From Spirochaetota bacterium (GTDB taxonomy: Bacteria > Spirochaetota > UBA4802 > UBA5550): a DNA stretch of 8,188 nucleotides. The stretch is taken from positions 1 through 8,188 of the forward strand of contig JAKJGD010000066.1 of the NCBI GenBank assembly GCA_022704585.1, read 5' to 3'. How positions within the stretch are numbered: position 1 is the stretch's first letter; every line of letters begins with the position of its first letter. Shown here piece by piece: positions 1 to 6,283 of the stretch. A model generated the notes under the pieces. That model ran no database searches. It was given only the letters and a program-made list of their open reading frames with translations, and had not been told where the DNA came from. Position numbers and translations under genes: made by a program.

Positions 1-2
1 GG

Positions 3-683
3 GAGCTGCCCCTGGTCCAGGTACCGGACGCGATCGTAAGCCTGCCGCCGAGCCTGGCCCCGATATTTCTGCAGCTCGACATTTTCGGCGCGTTGAGCTG
101 GGGTTTTTTCTCCGTGGTGCTCACGGTGTTCGTAATGGATTTCGTTGACACGATGGGCACGCTGATAGGGCTCTCGTACCGGGCAGGACTTCTCGACGAA
201 AAAGGGGAGCTTCCCGAGATCGAGAAGCCGATGCTCTGCGATGCGCTTGCCATGGCGGCGGCCGCGCTCCTGGGGACCACGACCACCGGCGCCTACATCG
301 AGTCGGCAGCCGGAATCGAAGAGGGCGCAAAATCAGGCTTCGCATCCGTGGTCACGGCGGTCCTGATGCTGTCAGCCCTCTTTTTCGCGCCGCTTTTTTC
401 GGTCATACCGTCTTTCGCCTACGGCCCGGCCCTCATCATCGTGGGCATGCTCATGATAGCGCCGGTTGTCAATGTAAACTTCAACGAACTCTCCGAGCTT
501 ATCCCGGCTTTCATCACCATCACGCTCATGTGCTTTACCTATAACCTGGGGATCGGCATGACGGCAGGGTTCGTCTCCTACCCGCTCATGAAGCTCTTTG
601 CCGGGAAGGTCAGGGAGGTCAACGCGGGAATGTGGATACTGTTCGCATTCTCGCTCGCATTTTTCATTTTTTACCCGTACTGA
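3..683 (+). CDS. NCS2/AzgA-type purine (hypoxanthine/guanine/adenine) permease, C-terminal part
   Basis: The reading frame is open to the left edge, so the N-terminus is missing; 226 residues are visible. Family knowledge: NCS2 AzgA-like carriers are inner-membrane symporters that import purine bases for salvage. Seen: a hydrophobic segment containing MDFVDTMGTLIG (Asp46 and Asp49, counted from the first visible codon). A soluble stretch ending in a conserved-looking Asp80 follows, then the signature TTTTGAYIESAAG (residues 92-104, with Glu100) and EEGAKSG. At least four further strongly hydrophobic helices run to the end at FFIFYPY. The Asp-rich helix and the TT..YIES helix are the regions that form the substrate site in this family. 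A full-length member is about 430-450 residues, so roughly half is present. The SDR gene starts 58 bp downstream on the same strand and may be co-transcribed. Exact substrate is not decidable here. Confidence 0.9.
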   Translation, partial: ELPLVQVPDAIVSLPPSLAPIFLQLDIFGALSWGFFSVVLTVFVMDFVDTMGTLIGLSYRAGLLDEKGELPEIEKPMLCDALAMAAAALLGTTTTGAYIESAAGIEEGAKSGFASVVTAVLMLSALFFAPLFSVIPSFAYGPALIIVGMLMIAPVVNVNFNELSELIPAFITITLMCFTYNLGIGMTAGFVSYPLMKLFAGKVREVNAGMWILFAFSLAFFIFYPY

Positions 684-741
684 TGCGTTACGAGGATACC
701 GTGGCCCGGTCATTATATGATCGGCTTGCCGGAGAAAACCG

Positions 742-1587
742 ATGGCTGAATTACGCGAACGATACGGCAATTGCGTCCTTGTGACCGGTGCGTCAAGCGG
801 GATCGGGCTTGCCTTCGCGCACTACCTGGCGACCCGCGGGTTCCGTATTATCATGGTTTCGGACGAAGGGAAAAAACTCCATGAGATCATGACAGAATTG
901 AAGCGTACGACCCCTGCTGATATCCATATCCTTCCCGGAGATCTGGCGGACAGAAAATTTCTTCACAGGATAACCGCTGCCTGCCGGAAATACGATCCCG
1001 GAATCATCATCAATAATGCCGGTTATGGCGTCATGGGTTATTATATTCAGCATGACTTCGAGGAGTATGAGAGGATGCTGGCCGTCGATGAAACGGCAAT
1101 GATCTATCTGACACACCATTTCGCCAGGGAATTTTATATACATAACAGGAAAGGCGCTATAATAAACATTACGTCGGCCAATAATTATTTTTTGAAGGGG
1201 ATTCCATTCAGCTCGGTTTATTCTGCCTCAAAAAACATGGTGAAAAACGTAACAGAAGCGATTTGCTATGAATTAAAGCCGTACGGTATTGACGTGATAA
1301 ATGTTTCACCCGGCCCCACGGATACAGGGTTCCAGGATAAGGCGGGTACGAACCGCCTGTTCTGGTGCGAGTCGCCCATGAATGTCGTTGAGCAATCCTT
1401 CAAGTACCTGGGTAGGAAATCATCAATATTGACAAACCCCTACACGAGGGCAGGTCTTGCCCTGTACCGCCTGCTTCCCCTTCCGGCGTCAGTAAAGACC
1501 GGGCTGCGCGCAAAATTCTTCAGGGACATCCTCGGCAAGAAAGAACATTCTTCGCTGGATGGCGTTAAAAAAGAAACCGTCTCCTGA
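742..1587 (+). CDS. Classical short-chain dehydrogenase/reductase (SDR), substrate unknown
   Basis: This 281-aa protein is a Rossmann-fold NAD(P)-dependent oxidoreductase, predicted cytosolic. Seen: dinucleotide-binding TGASSGIG (residues 15-22), structural NNAG (91-94), Ser145 in INITSA, and the catalytic YSASK pair Tyr160/Lys164, followed by VSPGPTDTGF, the usual PG motif after beta-6. The start is set by GGAG at 731-734, seven bases before the ATG. Odd points: the Asn usually found about 20 residues after NNAG is Asp116 (AVDETA), and the Ser-to-Tyr spacing is 15 rather than the usual 13. Asp41 just after beta-2 could favour NAD(H), a weak inference. About 80 residues follow the active site, including a Pro/Leu-rich stretch and a basic tail, as in SDRs related to DltE-like or short-chain acyl reductases. 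The last 23 bp overlap the convergent gene. Substrate is not inferable. Confidence 0.93.
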   Translation: MAELRERYGNCVLVTGASSGIGLAFAHYLATRGFRIIMVSDEGKKLHEIMTELKRTTPADIHILPGDLADRKFLHRITAACRKYDPGIIINNAGYGVMGYYIQHDFEEYERMLAVDETAMIYLTHHFAREFYIHNRKGAIINITSANNYFLKGIPFSSVYSASKNMVKNVTEAICYELKPYGIDVINVSPGPTDTGFQDKAGTNRLFWCESPMNVVEQSFKYLGRKSSILTNPYTRAGLALYRLLPLPASVKTGLRAKFFRDILGKKEHSSLDGVKKETVS

Positions 1588-2113
1588 TCTCCTTGAGTAC
1601 TCCGATACTGATGCTTGCTTTAGTTCCATAATAGAGCCAGTGAAACATGGGTTTTCCGAAATATTCCGTGTAACCTTCGAAAATGACATAGGGAAAACCG
1701 AGGCGTTGTATGCGTGAAAGCTTCTCTGAAAAGGTGCTTGCGAGAATATATTTTTTACCGGATAAAAAAGCTTTCTGAAGCGCCAGGAGCTGAATCCTGG
1801 ATCGTGACCGTGGCGTGCAAAAAACCTCGCTGTTGGTCCAGAGGCACGTTATTTCCACCATGTTGCCTTTCCGGACATCGAAAAACCGGGCCTCTTGCAA
1901 TTGCCCGTGCGACAGGTACTGCTCATAACGGAGCGGGCTGGTCGTGTTAACGATCACCCCGCCGTTGAATATTCCCGGCTCGGTGAGCAGGCCGTAGACA
2001 TCGGCGCGGGCGAGATATTCATCGTCAACGCTCACGCCGGTTATCTCAAGATACCTCTCTTTGAATCTGAGGAGATCTCTTTCATGTCGTATTTTGATAA
2101 TTTTACTTTTCAT
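1565..2113 (-). CDS. Conserved-looking 182-aa protein, possible GNAT-like acyltransferase fold
   Basis: I do not recognise a named family. The 182-residue soluble protein has no signal peptide or membrane segment. Its order of elements resembles a GNAT acyltransferase: an acidic start (VDDEYLARAD, 29-38), a strand pair (GGVIVNT, 51-57), the strand VEITCLWTN (86-94), a long helix (RIQLLALQKAF, 106-116), the strand KKYILAST (120-127), then RLGFPYVIFEG (137-147), which looks like the Y..LGF element that ends many GNAT domains. A clear acetyl-CoA pyrophosphate loop (Q/RxxGxG/A) is not evident, so the assignment is tentative. The ATG lies two codons after an in-frame stop, which makes it the only upstream start, yet no good Shine-Dalgarno precedes it. 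The gene lies 65 bp downstream of the flavin reductase gene on the same strand and could be its operon partner. It runs tail-to-tail into the SDR gene. Confidence 0.72.
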   Translation of the reverse strand: MKSKIIKIRHERDLLRFKERYLEITGVSVDDEYLARADVYGLLTEPGIFNGGVIVNTTSPLRYEQYLSHGQLQEARFFDVRKGNMVEITCLWTNSEVFCTPRSRSRIQLLALQKAFLSGKKYILASTFSEKLSRIQRLGFPYVIFEGYTEYFGKPMFHWLYYGTKASISIGVLKEIRRRFLF

Positions 2114-2178
2114 GGGTAATCAATCGGTTCGTTTACATGAAGGTTAATGGAAAACAACGCACATAGATCCCGGTCGTA

Positions 2179-2784
2179 TTATTTATGGCGCTCTTTCTTC
2201 ATGTTCCTCTTCAGCTTCTTCCTCTTCCTGACACTGTAGCCGAAATAGCCGAGCGCGCGGCCAAGCAGGGCGAAGTATTCGCCGTGGTTATAGCAGACAA
2301 GGCCGGCGCGGTCCAGGCGGAGGCGGCCCTTTGGGTCAATGAGCGCCTCGTCCACGTTCACCGCGACGATCTCGGCGAGGAACAGGTCATGGGAGCCGAG
2401 CGGGATTGTTTTTTTGACACGGCATTCGATATTCACCGGGCTCTCCACGATCAACGGGGCTTCTACCGACGAGGCCGGGGCGGGCGTCAGGCCCGTGGCC
2501 GCGAACTTGTCCGTGTCCCGGCCCGATTTCACGCCGCAGAAGTCGGCCGCGCGGAGCAGCCGGCGTGTCACCAGGTTGACGACGAATTGTTTCTGGCCGG
2601 AAATGATGCCGTGGGAATATCGCTCGGACCGCACGGCGATCGAGAGCATGGGCGGCTCGGAATTCACGGTGCCGGTCCAGGCTATGGTGATGATGTTGGG
2701 CGCGCCTTTTTTGTCGGCGCAGGACACCATTACAACCGGCACGGGATTGAGTATTGTTGAGGGTTTCCATTGTTGTTTCGGCAT
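2179..2784 (-). CDS. Flavin-reductase-like, FMN-binding split-barrel protein
   Basis: This 201-aa protein resembles the flavin reductase-like domain family (flavoredoxin-type), which binds FMN and uses it for NAD(P)H or low-potential electron transfer. Seen: an N-terminal P-x-P-V-V-M-V-S strand (14-21), NIITIAW (30-36), the flavin-binding region EPPMLSIAVRSERYSHGII (43-61), FVVNL (67-71), DFCGVKSGRDTDKF (81-94), HDLFLAEIVAVNVDE (132-146), and a closing YF-LLGRALGYFG (170-182). The chosen ATG at 2784 has GGGGA six bases upstream and begins like other members. An in-frame ATG at 2817 would add 11 residues but lacks a ribosome site. The last 16 residues are almost all Lys/Arg, an unusual basic tail. 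It lies upstream of the GNAT-like gene on the same strand, 65 bp apart. The electron donor and partner enzyme are unknown. Confidence 0.87.
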   Translation of the reverse strand: MPKQQWKPSTILNPVPVVMVSCADKKGAPNIITIAWTGTVNSEPPMLSIAVRSERYSHGIISGQKQFVVNLVTRRLLRAADFCGVKSGRDTDKFAATGLTPAPASSVEAPLIVESPVNIECRVKKTIPLGSHDLFLAEIVAVNVDEALIDPKGRLRLDRAGLVCYNHGEYFALLGRALGYFGYSVRKRKKLKRNMKKERHK

Positions 2785-3140
2785 GTCGCGTCCCCGATGA
2801 TTATTGTATAACGTCAAATGATGTCTGAATAAAAATCAGAAGCTTTGCTATCCTGCCTACGCTTGCAGAAATAGCAGCAATATAATGGCATCAAATAGGT
2901 ACAAAGCATGTCATGTGTAAAGGTGTTTTTTTTCGAAAAACATAATAAACCGCGCAAGCAATTAGTTATTGACGCTTTACCGACCTGGCGGGAAAATTGA
3001 ATTCAATAATTGATAATTCCAATGACTTTTTTCTGATGATTCTACAGTTAAGCGTGTAGCTTATTAAGAAATTGCGGGTATCTGCTTGCCGTTTTTCTCC
3101 GGCAAAACAATCGAATAATATTGAATTGAGGGAGGCTGAC
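2785..3140. other. Divergent AT-rich intergenic region
   Basis: No convincing gene is present. The stretch separates the leftward flavin reductase gene from the rightward lipoprotein gene and should hold both promoters, but neither is strong. On -, TATACAAT about 2809-2816 could be a -10 with a poor -35. On +, TTGACG at 2969-2974 followed 17 bp later by GAAAAT is a weak sigma70-like candidate. A T-run/A-run palindrome at 2924-2942 (TGTTTTT...AAAAACA) forms only a weak AT stem. Reading frames across this stretch have no codon-usage or motif support. Confidence 0.5.
3130..3135 (+). promoter_or_regulatory. Shine-Dalgarno that selects a TTG start for the lipoprotein gene
   Basis: GGGAGG ends five bases before TTG at 3141. 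The in-frame ATG at 3153 is 17 bases away, too far for normal initiation, and an in-frame TTG at 3072 has no such site. Initiation at TTG 3141 gives a normal lipoprotein signal peptide with Arg3 in the n-region. Confidence 0.75.
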
Positions 3141-3487
3141 TTGACCAGGAACATGATTATTATCGTTGCAACATTCTGTACGGCATTAATGCTCTCGAGC
3201 GGCTGCAAAAAATCCGAGGATAAAATGGCCCTCCTGTCCGCACTGGGTGGTGATCCCGACGTGTACGCCGGTAGCAGCCCGGAAGGCGATTTCATTGAGG
3301 TGACAATTGACCGGTCCTCAAAAAAGGTTAACTATACCAATTATACGTCATCCGAAACTCTTACTGACATGGATTATGTTTGGCTTGATCCGGCCGATGC
3401 CTTCAGCGATCCTAATCCCGGAGGATTTTCAATTCTCTATCGTATAGATCTTCCCTCTCCACCCTATGCTCCAGGTGGTTACGTCAT

Positions 3488-3490
3488 GTT
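3488..3490. repeat. Target-site duplication, left copy (GTT)
   Basis: GTT directly abuts the outer end of the left inverted repeat and matches 5187-5189 on the other side. Deleting the IS plus one copy restores the lipoprotein reading frame, supporting a 3-bp duplication. Three bases alone could match by chance; the frame restoration is the stronger evidence. Confidence 0.75.
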
Positions 3491-3512
3491 GAGCCTGTCG
3501 AATTTCATAAAT
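3491..3512 (+). repeat. IS left terminal inverted repeat (22 bp)
   Basis: The repeat begins GAGCCTGTCGAATTTC and pairs at 22 of 22 positions with the reverse complement of 5165-5186. The match stops at the next base on both the inner and outer side. It also supplies the last codons of the truncated lipoprotein. Confidence 0.95.
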
Positions 3513-3521
3513 TAATTGCTA

Positions 3522-3527
3522 TATAAT
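3522..3527 (+). promoter_or_regulatory. Candidate IS-internal transposase promoter (-10 box)
   Basis: A perfect TATAAT lies 45 bp before the transposase ATG. An overlapping alternative, TG-C-TATATA at 3517-3525, is an extended -10. No good -35 lies at 17 bp; TGTCGA inside the inverted repeat is too far away (20-bp spacer). Start of transcription would be near 3534, just downstream of most of the 5' arm of the neighbouring hairpin. Confidence 0.5.
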
Positions 3528-3567
3528 CACATCTGAGTAAAATATTCAATAAAAAAACTCAGGTGAT
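3526..3567 (+). promoter_or_regulatory. Hairpin sequestering the transposase Shine-Dalgarno
   Basis: Bases 3526-3530 (ATCAC) and 3533-3538 (CTGAGT) pair with 3557-3562 (ACTCAG) and 3563-3567 (GTGAT). This gives 11 Watson-Crick pairs with one 2-nt bulge (3531-3532) and an 18-nt A/T loop. The 3' arm contains the whole AGGTGA ribosome site (3561-3566) of the transposase. Transcripts entering from the host gene contain both arms. One starting near 3534 would keep at most about five pairs. This is the layout of the read-through inhibition known for IS10 and IS50; its operation here is inferred. Confidence 0.6.
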
Positions 3568-3571
3568 AGCC

Positions 3572-5050
3572 ATGCCGAGATATAAGGAAATAGAAAGAAC
3601 ACAATCGCTGTTAGTTCCTGTTCATTACGAGGATCAATTGCTTCCCGGGACCCTGGAGTATGCCATCGATGATATTGTGGACAATTACATTGATACAACC
3701 GTATTCGATGACAGATATAATAATGACGAAAACGGGGCAAAAGCGTATCCACCGGCAATTCTTTTGAAGATTATTCTGCTGGCGTATTCGAAGGGCTGTT
3801 ATACGTCGCGGAGGATACAGGAACTGTGCCGTACCAATATCCAATTTATAGCAATATCGGCCAACTGCCAGCCGGACCATTCAACCATAGCCGCGTTCAT
3901 CTCGTCACTGCAGGATGAAATCCCCCGTATTTTTTCGGATATATTGATCCGATGCGCCCAGCTTGACCTTGTCGGAGGCGAAGTGTTCGCACTCGACGGA
4001 TGCAAGATATCGTCGAATGCCGCGAAGGAATTGAGCGGAACGATGAAAGAACTGGAGAGAAAAAAGCATCGGTTGCAGGCCCTGTGCGAGACCATGGTGG
4101 CTACCCATCAGTATAACGACCTGAAGGATCATGACGGCATCGGGAGACGACGTGAAAAGTACAGGAAAAAGATAGAAAAGATAGACGCATTCATACGAAC
4201 GGCAGGACCGAAAAAAGGGAAGCGGAGCGGCGAAAACAAGAGCAACATAACGGACAATGAGAGCGCTACCATGAAATCGTCGCATGGCGTTATCCAGGGA
4301 TACAACGGCCTTGCCGTGGTAGACGACAGAAACCAGGTGATCGTGAATGCCGAGGCTTTCGGCCAGGGAGCGGAAGCCGACCTGCTCCCCGGCCTTTTAG
4401 AGAATACCGGAAAGAACATGGGCCATGTGAAAGCGGGGTGGTCGTTTCATGAATCACGGGTGGTGGCGGACACCGGGTTTTTCTCCGAGCATAATTGCGA
4501 GTATCTCCGGAACAATAGCATAGATGGCTATATTCCGGACAAGTTTTTCAGGAAGCGCGATCCTCGGTTCCCGGCGAATTTCCCCCACCGGAAGCCGGGC
4601 AACAAGAACCTGTACGGGCATGACCGGTTCACCTTTGACAGCGAAACGAACCGGTTTATCTGTCCCCGGGGCAATATCCTGAAATTCGACGGCAGGAAAA
4701 ACATGCACGGTCATATCGGCAGACGCTACGTGATCAAGGATAAAAGCTGCCTTACCTGCCACCTGAAGACCGAGTGCCTTAAAAAAAGCGCAAGGGTCCG
4801 TACGATATTCATCACGGACATACCGAAATCGAAAACGAACTCGGAAGCTATGATCGAGAAGATTGACACGCCAATTGGAAGAAAGATGTACTCAATGCGA
4901 ATGGGAATCGTAGAGCCGGTGTTTGCGAATATACGATACTGCAAGGGGATGAACCGGTTTACGCTTCGCGGAAAAGACAAGGTCAATATTCAATGGCTTC
5001 TCTATTGTTGTGTGCATAATATTGAAAAAACGCTGAAGGCGGAGACCTGA
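3572..5050 (+). CDS. IS1182-like DDE transposase
   Basis: The 492-aa transposase catalyses cutting and joining of the IS ends. Seen: an N-terminal part typical of the family (LVPVHYEDQLLPGTLEYAI), then a DUF772-like helical region about 50-115 (YPPAILLKIILLAYSKGCYTSRRIQ..., ending PDHSTIAAF). The RNase-H-like DDE domain follows with Asp142 (ALDGCKISSNA), Asp300 (VVADTGFFS) and Glu448 (GIVEPVFANIR). A Lys/Arg-rich helical insert lies after Asp142, and NITDNESATMKSSHGVIQGYN matches the family's NITD-S-M...GYN block. A zinc-ligand-like cluster is formed by Cys364 (CPRG), Cys393, Cys396 and Cys402. ATG 3572 is chosen because AGGTGA ends five bases before it; the in-frame GTG at 3563 lies inside that site. 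No frameshift or stop is seen, so it is probably functional. Translation is likely limited by the upstream hairpin. Confidence 0.95.
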   Translation: MPRYKEIERTQSLLVPVHYEDQLLPGTLEYAIDDIVDNYIDTTVFDDRYNNDENGAKAYPPAILLKIILLAYSKGCYTSRRIQELCRTNIQFIAISANCQPDHSTIAAFISSLQDEIPRIFSDILIRCAQLDLVGGEVFALDGCKISSNAAKELSGTMKELERKKHRLQALCETMVATHQYNDLKDHDGIGRRREKYRKKIEKIDAFIRTAGPKKGKRSGENKSNITDNESATMKSSHGVIQGYNGLAVVDDRNQVIVNAEAFGQGAEADLLPGLLENTGKNMGHVKAGWSFHESRVVADTGFFSEHNCEYLRNNSIDGYIPDKFFRKRDPRFPANFPHRKPGNKNLYGHDRFTFDSETNRFICPRGNILKFDGRKNMHGHIGRRYVIKDKSCLTCHLKTECLKKSARVRTIFITDIPKSKTNSEAMIEKIDTPIGRKMYSMRMGIVEPVFANIRYCKGMNRFTLRGKDKVNIQWLLYCCVHNIEKTLKAET

Positions 5051-5121
5051 ACGTAAGATCTGCAATAATTGTTCGATGAGTTGAGAAAAACGATAAGCAG
5101 AAAGATGATTATATAAGAAAC

Positions 5122-5148
5122 ATCTCCCGGTTTTAGGGGCCGGGAGAT
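5122..5148 (+). terminator. Stem-loop after the transposase gene, possible terminator
   Basis: ATCTCCCGG (5122-5130) pairs perfectly with CCGGGAGAT (5140-5148) across a 9-nt loop. It lies 71 bp after the transposase stop and just inside the right inverted repeat. No proper T-tract follows, so termination may be weak or factor-aided. It could instead be a structural or transposase-related element of the IS end. Confidence 0.4.
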
Positions 5149-5164
5149 ACTGTGTTTGCCGGTT

Positions 5165-5186
5165 ATTTATGAAATTCGACAGGCTC
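5165..5186 (-). repeat. IS right terminal inverted repeat (22 bp)
   Basis: This is the exact reverse complement of 3491-3512, ending ATTCGACAGGCTC at the outer boundary. The next outward base differs between the ends, which fixes the element's limit at 5186. Confidence 0.95.
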
Positions 5187-5189
5187 GTT
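5187..5189. repeat. Target-site duplication, right copy (GTT)
   Basis: GTT immediately follows the right inverted repeat and matches 3488-3490. The host codon is completed by C5190. Confidence 0.75.
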
Positions 5190-6147
5190 CGCTGAAATCC
5201 CGGGTGAGGTCGTTGTTTTTGCCGGTTTTGATTCGGCCGATGGAATGCTGGAGCCTCCTACCTTCGCGTTTAAACGCAAGGACGTGAAGCAGAGCCAGTA
5301 CTATGAAAGGGCATTCAACTGGCTGCATGTGAAAGCCGATGATGGCGACGGCGAGCCCGACATGATGTGCGGGTTTGCCGCTTCCGATTCATCCGATAAC
5401 AATGGCAGGCTTTATGGAGCTGAGTATAGTATCCATGATGATGCATCGGCAGACATAAATCCTGAAGTACTCGGTATAGGAGACCTTGTGCAAGAAGCGG
5501 AGTCCGGCGCGTTCGTTTGGTGGACCGCTCCGGAGCCGCATGAATGGGCCGATTCAATCGTGATGATAGGCGATCCTACTTCAGCGGCGCAGCTTATTTA
5601 TGGGGAGAACCAGGGCGGCGGTGGCGCCTTTGCCCTGCCCCAGGCCTCGTCCAAGGACTTCCAGCCAGCCTATGCGGGAACCTATGCGGCCATGCTGTAC
5701 CAGTATGACAAGGGAGCGGCTCCCGGGGATGAGGAATCGGTAGAAACTCACACCATAGTCATTACCGCAGGGGGTGGCGTCCAGGTATTTAATTTCGGCG
5801 AAAACACCTCAACCGGCACACCGCTTTTCAGCGATACGGCAATGACCCCTGTCGCGGATTACGATTCAGAATCGCTGGTTAATGATTTGAACACGTACTC
5901 ACTTCTCAATGACGCTCTTGACCATGCAAATTTTCCCGGGATACGGAATGCGTATCTCTGCCATGGCGCGTTTATCGCCGAGGGATCCATAGACGAAAAT
6001 CCTGCTACTGCCGTCATCATCTTCGATCCGGAGGGCGGGTTTGCCGGTTTCCATATATATGATTGCTACGAATCAGGCGACGGATCGGATGACATCCTGG
6101 GCTTCGGACTCGCCATCAAGGACACGAATTTCGTGAATCCTGATTAA
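5190..6147 (+). pseudogene. Predicted lipoprotein gene, 3' fragment separated by the IS
   Basis: The frame continues the 5' fragment: from the junction Phe117 it reads AEIPGEVVVFAGFDSADG and on to the stop at 6147, contributing 318 whole codons of the 435-codon gene. It contains no stop codon. As it stands the piece has neither signal peptide nor a good ribosome site; the first in-frame ATG is at 5245. The protein is acidic and rich in Asp, Gly and aromatic residues, with likely beta-strand repeats (HTIVITAGGGVQVFNF, TAVIIFDPEGGFAGFHIY). It carries a pair of Cys near the C-terminus (YLCHG, YDCYE) that could form a disulfide in an exported protein. A Gly-rich loop (GENQGGGGAFALPQ) is also present. 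I recognise no family. It is followed 11 bp later by a strong terminator hairpin, so this was the last gene of its transcript. Confidence 0.85.
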
Positions 6148-6158
6148 GTATGCCCCGC

Positions 6159-6195
6159 AGAGCCCACGGACGAAAGCCGTCCGTGGGTTCTTTGC
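6159..6195 (+). terminator. Rho-independent terminator of the lipoprotein gene
   Basis: A 14-bp stem is formed by AGAGCCCACGGACG (6159-6172) and CGTCCGTGGGTTCT (6178-6191), with one G-T pair and a 5-nt loop (AAAGC). TTTG and pyrimidine-rich sequence follow on +. It lies 11 bp after the lipoprotein stop. On - no T-run follows the stem, so it mainly serves the + strand gene, though it also separates the convergent kinase gene. Confidence 0.8.
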
Positions 6196-6283
6196 CTCCT
6201 CTCTTTAAGTTAAGCCGTCATGTTTGCTGTCACGCGCATTGTAATCTTGAACAGGGCCTGCCCGGCTTGCCGACGCGTACCGG

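Larger units (their letters stand above)
3141..3515 (+). pseudogene. Predicted lipoprotein gene, 5' fragment truncated by IS insertion
   Basis: This is the N-terminal 116 codons of a split gene, followed by eight codons read into the IS end before TAA. Seen: a signal peptide from TTG 3141 (MTRN, then the hydrophobic core IIIVATFCTALML) ending in LSSGC with Cys22 as lipidation site. Leu is at -4 rather than -3, a relaxed lipobox of the kind reported in spirochaetes. The mature part (KKSEDKMALLSALGGDPDVYAG...) has no family I recognise. After Met116 the frame enters the left inverted repeat and adds LSLSNFIN. Without the IS, Met116 would be followed by Phe (TT from 3489-3490 plus C5190) and then the ORF at 5191. 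The 124-aa truncated product could still be exported but would lack about 73% of the protein. Reconstructed length is 435 aa. The function of the intact protein is unknown. Confidence 0.85.
3491..5186 (+). mobile_element. Complete 1,696-bp insertion sequence, IS1182-like
   Basis: The element is bounded by 22-bp perfect terminal inverted repeats (3491-3512 and 5165-5186) and flanked by GTT direct repeats. It carries one transposase gene of 492 codons that looks intact. The left end has a -10 box and a hairpin covering the transposase ribosome site; the right end has a stem-loop after the gene. It sits inside a lipoprotein gene, in the same orientation as that gene. Perfect ends, intact transposase and undecayed flanking coding halves point to a recent insertion, and the element may still be able to move. 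Family assignment comes from transposase architecture (DUF772-like N-terminus plus DDE domain with a Cys cluster), not from a database match. Confidence 0.93.

Noticed and set aside
706..724. Eight-bp stem with a TAT loop between the permease and the SDR gene (CCGGTCAT / ATGATCGG, one G-T pair)
   Set aside because: No T-tract follows and it sits just before the SDR ribosome site; too small to call a terminator or regulator without conservation.
2185..2800. Long open frames on + opposite the flavin reductase gene (191 and 153 codons)
   Set aside because: They are antisense shadows of a GC-rich gene; they show no domain signature, whereas the minus-strand frame has clear family motifs.
2924..2942. 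T-run/A-run palindrome in the intergenic region as a terminator
   Set aside because: The stem is only A-T apart from one pair, and no gene ends nearby on either strand.
3072..3140. Upstream TTG (3072) as the lipoprotein start
   Set aside because: It would put 23 mostly polar residues before the signal peptide; GGGAGG directly before TTG 3141 fits far better.
5169..5195. ATG in the right IS end that might drive expression of the 3' lipoprotein fragment
   Set aside because: It is out of frame with the fragment and reaches TGA after eight codons.
5173..5210. Outward promoter at the right end of the IS
   Set aside because: No acceptable -10 lies at a proper distance from the TTCGAC-like hexamer; the sequence there is GC-rich (CCCGGG).
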